From contig NZ_SNUA01000008.1 of the NCBI RefSeq assembly GCF_004360225.1, positions 124,001 through 188,000 of the forward strand: a stretch of 64,000 bases of DNA. The letters run 5' to 3'. Positions 17,451 through 26,803 of this stretch are shown here, in pieces; within the stretch, counting starts at the first letter, position 1, and each line of letters begins with the position of its first letter. The stretch is from Alcanivorax sp. 24 (GTDB lineage: Bacteria; Pseudomonadota; Gammaproteobacteria; Pseudomonadales; Alcanivoracaceae). The translations under genes were made by a program, and so were the position numbers. The notes below the pieces were generated by a model. The model was not told the DNA's origin, ran no database searches, and saw only the letters and a list, made by a program, of their open reading frames with translations.

Positions 17451-18593
17451 GTGTCCACACTCGATTATTTCAATGACACCCACCGGATGGTGCGAGAAAC
17501 CGTGAAGGCTTTTGTTGAGCGGGAGATCCGCCCGCACGTGGATGAGTGGGAGGAGGCGGGGACTTTTCCCCGTGAGTTGTACGTCAAGGCTGCTCAGGCG
17601 GGACTATTGGGGATTGGCGCGCCGGAGCGCTGGGGCGGCACCGGCGAGGATGTGTTCATGAAAGTGGCGGCCTGTGAGGAGATGGTGCGATGCACCTCCG
17701 GAGGTGTTGGCGCCAGTCTCGGCTCCCTGGACATCGGTTTGCCGCCGGTGTGGAAGTGGGGCAGCGACGCGCTGCAGGAACGGGTGGTGCCGGCGGTGCT
17801 GGCGGGGGAAAAGATTTCCGCGCTGGCGATCACCGAGCCTGGCGGCGGTTCCGATGTGGCGAACCTGCGTACCCGGGCGGTCAAGGAGGGTGATCATTAC
17901 CGGGTGAACGGCTCGAAAACCTTCATTACCAGCGGCGTGCGCGCGGATTATTACACCGTGGCGGTACGCACCGGGGATGCGGGATTTGGCGGTATCAGCC
18001 TGTTGCTGGTGGAGAAGGGCACCCCCGGTTTCACCGTCGGCAGGCAACTGAAGAAGATGGGCTGGTGGGCATCGGATACCGCCGAGCTGTTCTTCGAGGA
18101 TTGCCAGGTACCGGTGGAGAATCTCATTGGTCCGGAGAACGGCGGCTTTTACTGCATCATGAGCAATTTCCAGATGGAACGCCTGATCCTGGCCGTCACC
18201 GCCAACATGACCGCGCAGGTGGCACTGGAGGAGGCGCTGGCCTATGCCCGTGAGCGTCAGGCGTTCGGGAGGCCGCTGGCCGGCTTCCAGGTGACCCGCC
18301 ATAAACTGGCGGAAATGGCCACGATGGTGAAAGCGAGTACCGAGTTCACTTATCGGGTGGCGGCTCGTATCGCCGCCGGTGAGGATTGCGTGCTGGATGT
18401 GTCCATGGCCAAGAATCAGGCTACCCAGTGCGCGGACCGGGTCACCTGGGATGCGGTGCAGATCTTCGGTGGCAGCGGCTTCATGCGCGGCACCGTGGTG
18501 GAACGGCTGTTTCGCGACAACCGCATCCTATCCATCGGTGGTGGCACTTACGAGATCATGAACGAGATCATCGCCAAGCGGCTGGGGCTGTAG
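17451..18593 (+). CDS. Acyl-CoA dehydrogenase
   Basis: A 380-residue flavoprotein with the family order: N-terminal helices, FAD-contacting ALAITEPGGGSDVANLRTRA and FITSGVRADYYTVAVRT, the mid beta domain, and the C-terminal helical domain with the FGGSGFMRGTVVERLFRD and IGGGTYEIMNEIIAKRL signatures. It catalyses alpha,beta-dehydrogenation of an acyl-CoA. I chose GTG 17451 because AGGAGG lies just before it; ATG 17415 would add 12 unconserved residues. It stands alone between repeats. Confidence 0.9.
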   Translation: MSTLDYFNDTHRMVRETVKAFVEREIRPHVDEWEEAGTFPRELYVKAAQAGLLGIGAPERWGGTGEDVFMKVAACEEMVRCTSGGVGASLGSLDIGLPPVWKWGSDALQERVVPAVLAGEKISALAITEPGGGSDVANLRTRAVKEGDHYRVNGSKTFITSGVRADYYTVAVRTGDAGFGGISLLLVEKGTPGFTVGRQLKKMGWWASDTAELFFEDCQVPVENLIGPENGGFYCIMSNFQMERLILAVTANMTAQVALEEALAYARERQAFGRPLAGFQVTRHKLAEMATMVKASTEFTYRVAARIAAGEDCVLDVSMAKNQATQCADRVTWDAVQIFGGSGFMRGTVVERLFRDNRILSIGGGTYEIMNEIIAKRLGL

Positions 18594-18634
18594 GCAAGTC
18601 GCATACAACGAGACACCGGCATGCTGACAAACCA

Positions 18635-18717
18635 TTCGCTGCCAAAGCGGAGCGCCGCCCGGCGGCTTCCCACAGCGGCTCCGTGGCACGCCTGTGGGAA
18701 GCGAGTTTACTCGCGAA
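18635..18717. repeat. REP pair with divergent arms
   Basis: The left arm (from 18635) carries an expanded inner stem (GCGGAGCGCCGCCCGGCGGC) and the right arm (to 18717) has GCGAGT TTA CTCGC as its inner hairpin. Both keep the GTGGGAAGC hallmark. The expanded variant recurs near 26.37 kb. Confidence 0.75.
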
Positions 18718-18787
18718 TGAAGTGACGTGCCCAATCCGCGAAAATTGATCGGACGGCAGCAATTCACGAACCGTGATATCGCGGTGT

Positions 18788-19783
18788 TCAGGTACATTCC
18801 GCCCGGGTCGGATCCAGCTTGCAGCGAATCCGTTTTTGCAGTGCCAGCATATCGGCGTCGTAGAAGCCCCGCTGCTGTAACTGGGTCCGGCCTTCCTGCA
18901 TCATGAGTTCGTACTCCTGCTTGTCGCTGTCGGGAATCTGCACCCACCATTTATCGTTGACCGTGGCGGCCTCACGTTGCAGTTGTTCGATGACGCGATC
19001 CAGATTGTTGTAAAAATATTCGCGGGATTGCTGTGCGATCCGTTCCGGGAAGCGCGCCTTGTTGGCGACCAGTTGAATGGACAATTGCAGTAGCGGGTAG
19101 TCAATGATGCCGCCGTCCGGTGACAGTCCCTTGTACAGTTCCAGAACCTCATAGACCACCAGGGGCGCGGCAATCATATCCACCACGCCATTGTTGAATT
19201 TGGTGGAGAAATTGGTGATATCCGAAGAGACCGGCGTGGCGCCCGCCTGAGCCACCATGATCGCCTGGGTTTCATCGAACTCCAGCACCGCCATCTTCTT
19301 GCCGGCGGCCTTGGCCAGGGAATCGATGGCCCGGTCATTGACGAAAATATAGGCGGCCCCCGCCGGTGCCAGGCCAATGACTTCATAATCGCCGTGGCTC
19401 ATTGGCTTGGCGCTGCGTGGATCGGCCAGCACCTGCAACAGGACTTTCATGTGTTCCATGGTTGGCATGGCGCCGATGGCGTCGACGGTGCCAACGTATT
19501 TGTTGAACTTGCGGGCGCGCAGGCCGGTGATCAGGGAGGCGTCACAAACGCCGGCCTTGAGATCCTCGGCGGCGATGGCTTCATTGGTGTAAGCCACCAG
19601 CTTGGCTTTCAGCCCCCATTGCAGCGCGGCGGTCTGCCAGTCCTTCATGGCGGTCATTACCGGACCGACGTTACCGGCCAGATCGAACACGCAGATACGC
19701 CTCTCGATCGGATCGGCGGCCTGGGCCAGGGAAATGGTCAGCGTGGCGCATAAGGCCAGCACAATGCGAAGACTTCTTATCAT
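18788..19783 (-). CDS. Putative solute-binding protein, DUF6091-like (TRAP-associated)
   Basis: A 331-residue exported protein (signal peptide 1-22, ending AQA). It matches the family exemplified by the three paralogues at 33-39 kb: RRICVFDLAGNVGPVMTAMKDW, CDASLITGLRARKFNKYVGTVDAIG, GAAYIFVNDRAIDSLAKAAGKK, FNNGVVDMIAAP, ELYKGLSPDGGIIDYPL and a C-terminal IRCKLDPTRAEC with a Cys pair. The fold is that of a periplasmic binding protein; the ligand is unknown. It is separated from the TRAP cluster by 8 kb and stands alone. Confidence 0.78.
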   Translation of the reverse strand: MIRSLRIVLALCATLTISLAQAADPIERRICVFDLAGNVGPVMTAMKDWQTAALQWGLKAKLVAYTNEAIAAEDLKAGVCDASLITGLRARKFNKYVGTVDAIGAMPTMEHMKVLLQVLADPRSAKPMSHGDYEVIGLAPAGAAYIFVNDRAIDSLAKAAGKKMAVLEFDETQAIMVAQAGATPVSSDITNFSTKFNNGVVDMIAAPLVVYEVLELYKGLSPDGGIIDYPLLQLSIQLVANKARFPERIAQQSREYFYNNLDRVIEQLQREAATVNDKWWVQIPDSDKQEYELMMQEGRTQLQQRGFYDADMLALQKRIRCKLDPTRAECT

Positions 19784-19988
19784 GGTTATTGTCCTGCTTT
19801 TGAGTAAAGTTGGATCGTCCCTTGGAATCTGATAATGGCGGCCGCTGGTATCATCGCTCAATACCGGAGCGACGGCCGGCAACGGCGCCCCGGTCTTCAA
19901 AATGACGGGTGTTTCGGCAGGTGCGCAGACCGTATTATCCGTGTCCCGGCCACGCCAGCGATGTGGTGCCCGGCGTGGCCGTTTCGAC

Positions 19989-20936
<948 letters not shown>

Positions 20937-21209
20937 TTATCTGTTGTTTTCGGTATTTTTTGTCGAGCCCGTCGCGGCTGAACCACGGCATCAGCCGCTG
21001 CCGCGCTCTTTCTTGCCAATGACCGATTCCATCGGCCACCCTTTATCAGTGGAACCCGGCGGGTTCCGGACTGTTTGCCAACAGCCTGCTATGATCCTAA
21101 ACAGAGCGGAACAGGCGTTCACTAATAAAAATGTCGTAATCCGACGAGCGGCATCTCCTGTTAGAACGGTGGTGCGAGGGTCGGGAGCGGTTTCCGTCGA
21201 GGACTGAAC

Positions 21210-22208
21210 GTGAGCAAAGGACGCATATACACAATTCTGATCGCACTGGTGGCGCTGGCGGTCCTGGGCATCTGGGGATGGGCCGGCGATGGTGAGAGCG
21301 AGGTGACAGCGGCGCGCCAAACCCCGCCGCAAACCCCGACAATGCCACCGTTGCATGATTACGCCGAGCGCGGCCGGGCGCTGGCCGATTCACCGCCGCC
21401 GTCCTGGCGCGGCACCCGGCCGGATGGGGCGCTGGCCGAGGACGAGAAGGGCAACCTGATCATCAACGAGGCGCTGCGGCGCCGCTTCGACTATGTGTTG
21501 TCGGCGTTGGGTGAAGAGGATCTGGACACGCTCAAGGCGCGTCTGGCGGCGGATTTCGAGGCACGATTGTCGCCGTCGGCGGCGGCCCGGGCGTGGGCAT
21601 TGCTGCAACAGTATCTGGGCTATCGCGAGGCGCTGGCGGAATTGACGCCGCCGGCACAGGAACCGGCCGCGTTACGCCACAGCCTGGAGCAACGCCGGGC
21701 TTTGCGGGACCGGTTTTTCGATGCCGCCACCGCCGAGGCGTTTTTTGGCTTCGAGGATCGCTACGCGGACTTCGCCCTGCAGCGGCGCCGGATTCTTGAA
21801 GATGAAGAGCTGGGCGAAGCCACCAGGGCAGAGCGCCTGGAAGCATTGGAAGCCACCTTGCCACCGGAGTTGCGCGAACAGGTGCGTGCTTCACGGGAGC
21901 CGATGCGGGTGCGTGAGGAAATACAGGCGTTAAGGAATGAAGGCGCGTCGTCCCAGCGGATCGATCAACTGCGCGAACAACGACTGGGGCGGGAGGCGGC
22001 GGATCGTCTGGCGGAGCTGGATCAGCGCCGGGCACTCTGGCAGTCCCGTTACGAGGATTACCGGGAACAACGCCGAGTCATTCTGGAAAGCGGGCTGGCG
22101 CCGAGCGACCAGCAGGCGGAAATAGAGCGGTTGCGGGAGCGCTTGTTCGAGACGGGAGAGCGGCGCCGGGTGGAAGTCCTGGATCGTATTCCGGCGCCGG
22201 ATTCCTGA
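21210..22208 (+). CDS. Lipase-specific foldase (secretion chaperone)
   Basis: A 332-residue Lif/LipB-type protein: a single N-terminal membrane anchor (about residues 7-24), a Pro-rich linker, mini-domain 1 with RGTRPDGAL (a form of the family's RxxFDY(F/C)-region) and a long Arg/Glu-rich helical mini-domain 2 from about residue 90 on that wraps the lipase. GTG start with GAGGA six bases upstream. It is transcribed away from the lipase gene rather than downstream of it as in Pseudomonas, so the two genes share a divergent promoter region. Confidence 0.9.
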   Translation: MSKGRIYTILIALVALAVLGIWGWAGDGESEVTAARQTPPQTPTMPPLHDYAERGRALADSPPPSWRGTRPDGALAEDEKGNLIINEALRRRFDYVLSALGEEDLDTLKARLAADFEARLSPSAAARAWALLQQYLGYREALAELTPPAQEPAALRHSLEQRRALRDRFFDAATAEAFFGFEDRYADFALQRRRILEDEELGEATRAERLEALEATLPPELREQVRASREPMRVREEIQALRNEGASSQRIDQLREQRLGREAADRLAELDQRRALWQSRYEDYREQRRVILESGLAPSDQQAEIERLRERLFETGERRRVEVLDRIPAPDS

Positions 22209-22211
22209 AGC

Positions 22212-22244
22212 TATCCCCCAGCGGCGGGCGCCACCGGGGGGATA
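22212..22244. terminator. Hairpin between convergent foldase and gpmA genes
   Basis: TATCCCCC (22212-22219) pairs with GGGGGATA (22237-22244). It lies in a 40-bp gap between convergent stop codons but lacks a strong T tract on either side. Confidence 0.4.
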
Positions 22245-22248
22245 ACTG

Positions 22249-22995
22249 TCAGGCTTTCCCTTGGTTGGCCACCGCTTCCGCGGCCGCGGCGGCGGCTTCG
22301 GCGTCACCCAGATAGTAGTTCTTGATCGGCCTCAGATCGTCGTCCAGCTCATACACCATGGGGATGCCGGTGGGGATATTGAGTTTGACGATTTCCTCGT
22401 CGGAAATATTGCCCAGGTGCTTGACCAGGGCACGCAGGCTGTTGCCGTGGGCGCAGATCAGCACCTGCTTGCCGGCGCGGATATCCGGTTCGATCGCGCT
22501 CTGGAAATAGGGAACGAAGCGGGACACGGTGTCCTTGAGGCTCTCGGACAGCGGGATTTCGGATTCGCTGAGGTTACTATAAACGCGGAAACGGCCGGCG
22601 TAGCGCTCATCATCACGCTCCATTGGCGGCGGCGGCGTATCGTAGCTGCGACGCCAGATCAACACCTGCTCGTCACCGTACTTGGCGGCGGTTTCCGCCT
22701 TGTTCAGGCCCTGCAGGGCGCCGTAGTGGCGTTCGTTGAGGCGATAATCGCGCACTACCGGAATCCACATCTGATCCATGGTATCGAGGATCGTCCACAG
22801 GGTGCGGATAGCGCGCTTGAGCACGGATGTGTAGGCGATATCGAACTCGAAGCCCGCTTCTTTCAGCAGATCGCCGGCGGTTTTCGCTTCCACCCGCCCT
22901 TGGTCGGTGAGATCCACGTCCTTCCAGCCGGTGAAACGGTTTTCCTTGTTCCAGACGCTCTGTCCGTGGCGGACCAGTACCAGTTTCGTGCTCAT
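22249..22995 (-). CDS. gpmA: 2,3-bisphosphoglycerate-dependent phosphoglycerate mutase
   Basis: A 248-residue histidine phosphatase fold enzyme with [20 protein letters not shown] (catalytic His in RHG), the proton-donor Glu in [15 protein letters not shown] and the second His in [14 protein letters not shown]. It interconverts 3- and 2-phosphoglycerate in glycolysis and gluconeogenesis. Start at ATG 22995 after CAGGAA; a frame to 23019 adds eight residues without support. Confidence 0.95.
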   Translation of the reverse strand: MSTKLVLVRHGQSVWNKENRFTGWKDVDLTDQGRVEAKTAGDLLKEAGFEFDIAYTSVLKRAIRTLWTILDTMDQMWIPVVRDYRLNERHYGALQGLNKAETAAKYGDEQVLIWRRSYDTPPPPMERDDERYAGRFRVYSNLSESEIPLSESLKDTVSRFVPYFQSAIEPDIRAGKQVLICAHGNSLRALVKHLGNISDEEIVKLNIPTGIPMVYELDDDLRPIKNYYLGDAEAAAAAAEAVANQGKA

Positions 22996-23217
22996 GGTTG
23001 ATTCCTGTGCGGTTTTCAAGGCGCGCCAAGGTTAGCAGAAAGCGGATAGCGGGCACACCTCCGGGCGCTACAGGCCCGCTAGCAAGGCGCGGCGCCCGCC
23101 CTTGGCAGGCGTTTAACACGGCTAACGGGGGCCGCGGTGCCCGCCCTTCGGGGCTTTCGCGGGCGACGCCCACCAGGCCGGCAGCATCGGGGAGTGATTC
23201 AGAGGCTCCCGAGCCCG

Positions 23218-23223
23218 TATAAT
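23218..23223 (+). promoter_or_regulatory. Consensus -10 box upstream of rnd
   Basis: A perfect TATAAT sits 30 bp before the rnd start. The -35 region is weak (TGATTC around 23195), so this is probable but not certain. Confidence 0.5.
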
Positions 23224-23252
23224 GCGCCCCATTCGGACGAGCCGGGAGCGGC

Positions 23253-24317
23253 ATGAGTTATATATGGTGTGACACAGACGAACGGATCCAGGACTGGCAA
23301 CCGGCGGCGGGCCCGCTGTACCTGGATACCGAGTTCATGCGGGAGCGGACCTACTGGCCGCGACTGGCCCTGGTGCAAGCTCACGATGGCGATGCCATCC
23401 GTCTCATCGATACCACCCGGGTGACCGCCACGGCGCTGGGCCAGGTGCTGGCGGACCGGTGTCTGGTGATGCATTCCTGTTCCGAGGATCTGGAAGCGCT
23501 GCAGTATTTCACCGGCCAGTGCCCGGGGCATATCGAGGATACCCAGATCGCCGCCGCTCTGGTCGGTGAAGATATGCAAATGAGTTACCAGCGGCTGGTG
23601 GAACAGCTGCTCGGGGTGGCGCTGCCCAAGGGCGCCACGCGCACCGACTGGCTCAAACGGCCGCTCAGCGCCGAGCAGCTGAGCTACGCCGAGGATGACG
23701 TGAAATACCTGCCTGAAGTCACCGGCCGTTTGCGTGAACGTCTCCACGCCCTGGGGCGGGAAGCCTGGTGGCGGGAGGAATGTGATCGGCTGGTGGCGGA
23801 CGTGCGGCGCCGTGGACAGGGTGGTGAGCCCTGGCATGGGGTCAAGGGCGCCGGCGCCTTGCAGGGCGAGGCACTGGCCGCCCTGGCGGAGCTGGCGCGC
23901 TGGCGAGAGGAGACCGCCCGGCAGCGGGACCTGCCGCGCAGTTTCGTGCTCAAGGATCCGGTGATGCTGGAATTGAGCCGTCGCAGCCGCGTTGATCGGA
24001 GCGCGCTGCAGTCCCTGGGACTGCATCCCAAGCTGGTTCAGCGGGACGGTGAGCGGATCATCGCCTGTCTGCAACAGGGGCGCCGGCAAGCGCCGCCGGA
24101 GCCGTTGCCGGAACCGTTGGACCGGCCGCAGCGGGATCGGGTAAAGCAATTGCGTGACCGGGTGACCGTTCTGGCCGGGGATCTGGGGTTGCAGCCGGAG
24201 GTATTGGTGCGGCGCCGCTGGCTGGAAGCGCTGGTGCGCGATCCGGCATCCCTGCCCGAGCCGTTGCGAGGCTGGCGCCGGGAGCCGGTCGCCGAGCCGT
24301 TGTTGGAGATGCTATGA
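23253..24317 (+). CDS. rnd: Ribonuclease D
   Basis: A 354-residue DEDDy 3'-5' exonuclease: Exo [13 protein letters not shown], Exo II with [10 protein letters not shown], and Exo [13 protein letters not shown] supply the acidic residues and Tyr. A HRDC domain follows ([30 protein letters not shown]). It trims tRNA and other stable RNA 3' ends. The last four bases overlap the ycgL-type gene. Confidence 0.94.
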   Translation: MSYIWCDTDERIQDWQPAAGPLYLDTEFMRERTYWPRLALVQAHDGDAIRLIDTTRVTATALGQVLADRCLVMHSCSEDLEALQYFTGQCPGHIEDTQIAAALVGEDMQMSYQRLVEQLLGVALPKGATRTDWLKRPLSAEQLSYAEDDVKYLPEVTGRLRERLHALGREAWWREECDRLVADVRRRGQGGEPWHGVKGAGALQGEALAALAELARWREETARQRDLPRSFVLKDPVMLELSRRSRVDRSALQSLGLHPKLVQRDGERIIACLQQGRRQAPPEPLPEPLDRPQRDRVKQLRDRVTVLAGDLGLQPEVLVRRRWLEALVRDPASLPEPLRGWRREPVAEPLLEML

Positions 24318-24622
24318 CACTGCAAGGCAAGTTGTTCTGCTCCATCTACCGGAGCAGCCGCCGCTCCGAGATGTATCTTTTCGTGGCCCGCGCCACTGGC
24401 CTGGATGCGGTGCCGAAGGTGTTGCTCGAGCAATGCGGCAAGCTGGTGCACGTTAGCGATATGATCCTGGACCCCAAGCGGCCGCTGGCACGGGCGGAGG
24501 TGGGCAAGGTCATGGACGAGGTGCGTGACAAGGGGTTCTATCTGCAAATGCCGCCACCGCCGGACGAGGATCTGTTCCTGGCCGCCGGCCATCCCGACAA
24601 CCCGCGAGGGAAGCGGCCATGA
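24314..24622 (+). CDS. YcgL domain protein
   Basis: A 102-residue protein with the family signature [16 protein letters not shown] and the C-terminal [15 protein letters not shown]. YcgL proteins are small alpha/beta proteins of unknown function, commonly found between rnd and ycgN as here, with ATGA overlaps at both ends. Confidence 0.92.
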   Translation: MTLQGKLFCSIYRSSRRSEMYLFVARATGLDAVPKVLLEQCGKLVHVSDMILDPKRPLARAEVGKVMDEVRDKGFYLQMPPPPDEDLFLAAGHPDNPRGKRP

Positions 24623-25077
24623 CGTCGAGCCGGCCGCCGCTGCGCGAGCGCTTCTGGACCCTGCCACTGGGGCAGCTCAATAGCCGGGAGTGGGAGGCGC
24701 TGTGTGATGGCTGTGGGCGCTGCTGTCTGGTCAAACTGGAGGACGAGGACAGCGGCGAGGTGGTGTTCACGGATCTCAGTTGCCGTTACCTCGATACCCG
24801 CCGCTGTCGTTGCCAGGTCTACGCCCAGCGGCGGCGCAAGGTGCCGGGTTGCCTTCAGGTGACCGAAGAGATGGCCGGTTCCGACTGGCTGCCGGCCAGC
24901 TGCGCCTATCGATTGCGAGCCGAGGATAAACCGCTGCCTGAGTGGCATCCATTGCTGTCCGGGGAACCGGGCTCGGTGCGGGCCGCCGGTATCAGTGTTG
25001 CCGGTCGCGTGGTGCCTGAGAACCGGGTGCCGGAGCGGGACTGGGAAGACCATGTCATCCATTGGGTGGAAAACTGA
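24619..25077 (+). CDS. YcgN family cysteine-cluster protein
   Basis: A 152-residue UPF0260/YcgN protein. The cysteine cluster begins [17 protein letters not shown] and continues with [26 protein letters not shown], a pattern expected to bind zinc or an iron-sulfur cluster. Last gene of the overlapping rnd-ycgL-ycgN operon. Function unknown. Confidence 0.92.
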   Translation: MTSSRPPLRERFWTLPLGQLNSREWEALCDGCGRCCLVKLEDEDSGEVVFTDLSCRYLDTRRCRCQVYAQRRRKVPGCLQVTEEMAGSDWLPASCAYRLRAEDKPLPEWHPLLSGEPGSVRAAGISVAGRVVPENRVPERDWEDHVIHWVEN

Positions 25078-25154
25078 TCCGGTCCAGCCGATAGAGAGGT
25101 TGGTCCAGGATGTATAGAATGGCTTGAGAGCGTGAAGGGCTCCAGGGAGTAATT

Positions 25155-25517
25155 GTGACGACGAACGCCTATATGATGGGATGGCTGGCTTACGTATTGG
25201 GAAGTCTGGGAGTGCTGGTGGTGCTGTGGTATCTGACCAGACCTCTGATGTCCTGGCTGAAAACCCTGCTGCGGGGGTTGGCGACCGCCGTGCTGCTGAC
25301 ACCGTGGCCGGTGGCGGCCAATCAGGAAGAATGGGCGCCGGCCTGGGTGGTCAGTCTGTTCGACGGCCTGTTCGCCGGCAACGACAGCGGGCCCTGGCGG
25401 GCGGTGGCGCCGTTGGTGGCGGTACTGCTGGTGGCGTTTATCGTTGCCTTGCTGGAGTCCTGGCGCCAGCGCCGTAAAGCGGTGGCCGGGGCCGATGAGG
25501 ATTATGACGACGACTGA
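25155..25517 (+). CDS. Small inner-membrane protein
   Basis: A 120-residue protein with two or three membrane helices (about residues 7-26, 35-52 and 82-101) and a strongly acidic C-terminal tail (GADEDYDDD). The GTG start is preceded by AGGGAG. It overlaps the HIT gene start by 14 bp, implying coupled translation. I do not recognise the family. Confidence 0.7.
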   Translation: MTTNAYMMGWLAYVLGSLGVLVVLWYLTRPLMSWLKTLLRGLATAVLLTPWPVAANQEEWAPAWVVSLFDGLFAGNDSGPWRAVAPLVAVLLVAFIVALLESWRQRRKAVAGADEDYDDD

Positions 25518-25959
25518 CTGTGTTTTCTGCCGGATCCTGAACGGGGATGCCCCCGCCAGTGTGGTGTACCGGGACGAGCGGGCGGTGGTGCTGCTGGATT
25601 TGTTTCCGGTACGCGAAGCCCACTGTCTGGTGATTCCGGTGGCCCATCATGCGCTGCTGGAAGAGCTGGAGCCGGATCTGGCGGCCCATCTTTTTGAACT
25701 GGCGAGACGCACCATTCGCGCCCAGAAGCGGGCGGGGCTGGATGTCAAAGCCCATAACGTGGTGGTCAACGACGGCCGCGAGGCCAATCAGCATGTGCCC
25801 CATGTCCACCTTCATGTGATCCCCCGCCGCGGCGGCGACACCCTGGCCACGGCGCTGACCTGGGGGACCCGCATGATGAACGTGTTCGGGCTGTCCAAAC
25901 GCCGCCACCGCCTGGATCGGCTTGCCGGGCTGCTGGCTGAGCATTTCCCGAAGAATTGA
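25504..25959 (+). CDS. HIT family protein
   Basis: A 151-residue histidine-triad protein: CVFCRILNGDAPASVVYRDE opens the fold and HVPHVHLHVIPRR holds the H-x-H-x-H nucleotide-binding motif. Two cysteines at the N terminus (CVFC) are the partial zinc site seen in many bacterial members. It hydrolyses nucleoside phosphoramidates or related dinucleotides. Start at ATG 25504, with GAGG just upstream. Its stop codon lies two bases before a heptamer array. Confidence 0.9.
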   Translation: MTTTDCVFCRILNGDAPASVVYRDERAVVLLDLFPVREAHCLVIPVAHHALLEELEPDLAAHLFELARRTIRAQKRAGLDVKAHNVVVNDGREANQHVPHVHLHVIPRRGGDTLATALTWGTRMMNVFGLSKRRHRLDRLAGLLAEHFPKN

Positions 25960-25961
25960 AC

Positions 25962-26024
25962 GCCGGGCGCCGGGCGCCAGACGCCAGACGCCAGACGCCA
26001 GACGCCAGACGCCAGACGCCAGAC
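25962..26024. repeat. Tandem heptamer array (2x GCCGGGC, 7x GCCAGAC)
   Basis: Nine uninterrupted 7-bp units starting two bases after the HIT stop codon. Confidence 0.95.
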
Positions 26025-26061
26025 GCTAAAGTCAAAACCCTGGGCTGCGGGCATTGCGGGA

Positions 26062-26209
26062 ATAAAAAATTGCCGGGAGCAATTTTTAACGTTGCCCGGC
26101 GACGGCCCGCAGGGTGATCGCCATGGACGGCGGTCATAAAAAATTGCCGGGAGCAATTTTTAACGTTGCTGTGCGACGGCCCGCAGGGTGACCGCCATGG
26201 ACGGCGGTC
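26062..26209. repeat. Two 74-bp tandem copies with double hairpins
   Basis: Copies 26062-26135 and 26136-26209 differ at about four positions, and the first bases of a third copy follow. Each holds a stem AAAATTGC/GCAATTTT with T run and a second palindrome GACCGCC/GGCGGTC (GATCGCC in copy one). Confidence 0.88.
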
Positions 26210-26216
26210 ATAAAAA

Positions 26217-26625
26217 AGGTTCATCGCGGTTTAGCGAGAAGGGTCGCTCCGGCGGGGGCTCCCGTATTACCCGGTTACCTCGAAGACCTCCCTTCAGAGG
26301 GGGCTACAGCGCCGCTGTGGGAAGCTTGCTGGCAAGCGAATCGCCAACGGCTCAGGGCATTCACGGCCAAGCGGAGCGCGCCGCCCGGGCCGCTTCCCAC
26401 AGCGGCTTCGTGGCAGATCCGCGGGAGACCAGCTTGCTGGCGAGTTCCGGCCCTCTGGTGTTGGGATATTCGCTTGCCAGCAAGCTTCCCACAGCGGCTT
26501 CGTGGCATGATCCGTGGGAGACCGGCTTGCCGGCGAATGGCGAATAGAGCGGCTTGGTAGCCCCTTCCGTTACAGACCCGTGCCCATGATTGAAGCGCCG
26601 TGGCCCGCTAAACCGCGATGAACCT
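26217..26625. repeat. 20-bp perfect inverted repeat enclosing REP arms
   Basis: AGGTTCATCGCGGTTTAGCG at 26217-26236 recurs as its exact reverse complement at 26606-26625. It encloses four REP arms (26313-26537). This looks like an inner insertion nested in the heptamer-bounded element. Confidence 0.85.
26313..26537. repeat. Cluster of four REP arms
   Basis: Arms with inner stems GCTTGC TG GCAAGC, the expanded GCGGAGCGCGCCGCCC type, a GAGACC variant and GCTTGCC/GGCAAGC are interleaved. The segment GCGGCTTCGTGGCA between arms occurs twice. Confidence 0.75.
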
Positions 26626-26676
26626 GAAAAAGGCGTTTTAGTGCTTGCCAGGGCATTGGGTCTGGTTTTGCATTAT

Positions 26677-26802
26677 CGGCGTCCGGCGTCCGGCGTCCGG
26701 CGTCCGGCGTCCGGCGTCCGGCGTCCGGCGTCCGGCGTCCGGCGTCCGGCGTCCGGCGTCCGGCGTCCGGCGTCCGGCGTCCGGCGTCCGGCGTCCGGCG
26801 TC
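26677..26802. repeat. Tandem heptamer array, 18 copies of CGGCGTC
   Basis: Eighteen identical 7-bp units, ending one base before the TAG of the minus-strand methyltransferase gene. The array can be read through as an apparent Arg-Pro-Ala-Ser-Gly-Val ORF, which is an artefact. Confidence 0.95.
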
Positions 26803-26803
26803 C

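Larger units (their letters stand above)
25962..26802. mobile_element. Composite intergenic element bounded by inverted heptamer arrays
   Basis: The left boundary is nine 7-bp units (25962-26024) and the right boundary eighteen 7-bp units (26677-26802). On opposite strands both read as GGCGTC plus one variable base. Just inside each are half-element sequences (GCTAAAGTCAAAACC on the left; CTTGCCAGGG and GGTTTTGCATTATC on the right) that also occur in the compact element at 39.6 kb. Between them sit a 74-bp tandem duplication, a 20-bp inverted repeat and four REP arms. It spans exactly the gap between the HIT stop and the methyltransferase stop. No transposase gene. Confidence 0.7.

Noticed and set aside
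25962-26802. Possible CRISPR array.
   Set aside because: Units are 7 bp with no spacers, and no cas genes occur in the window.
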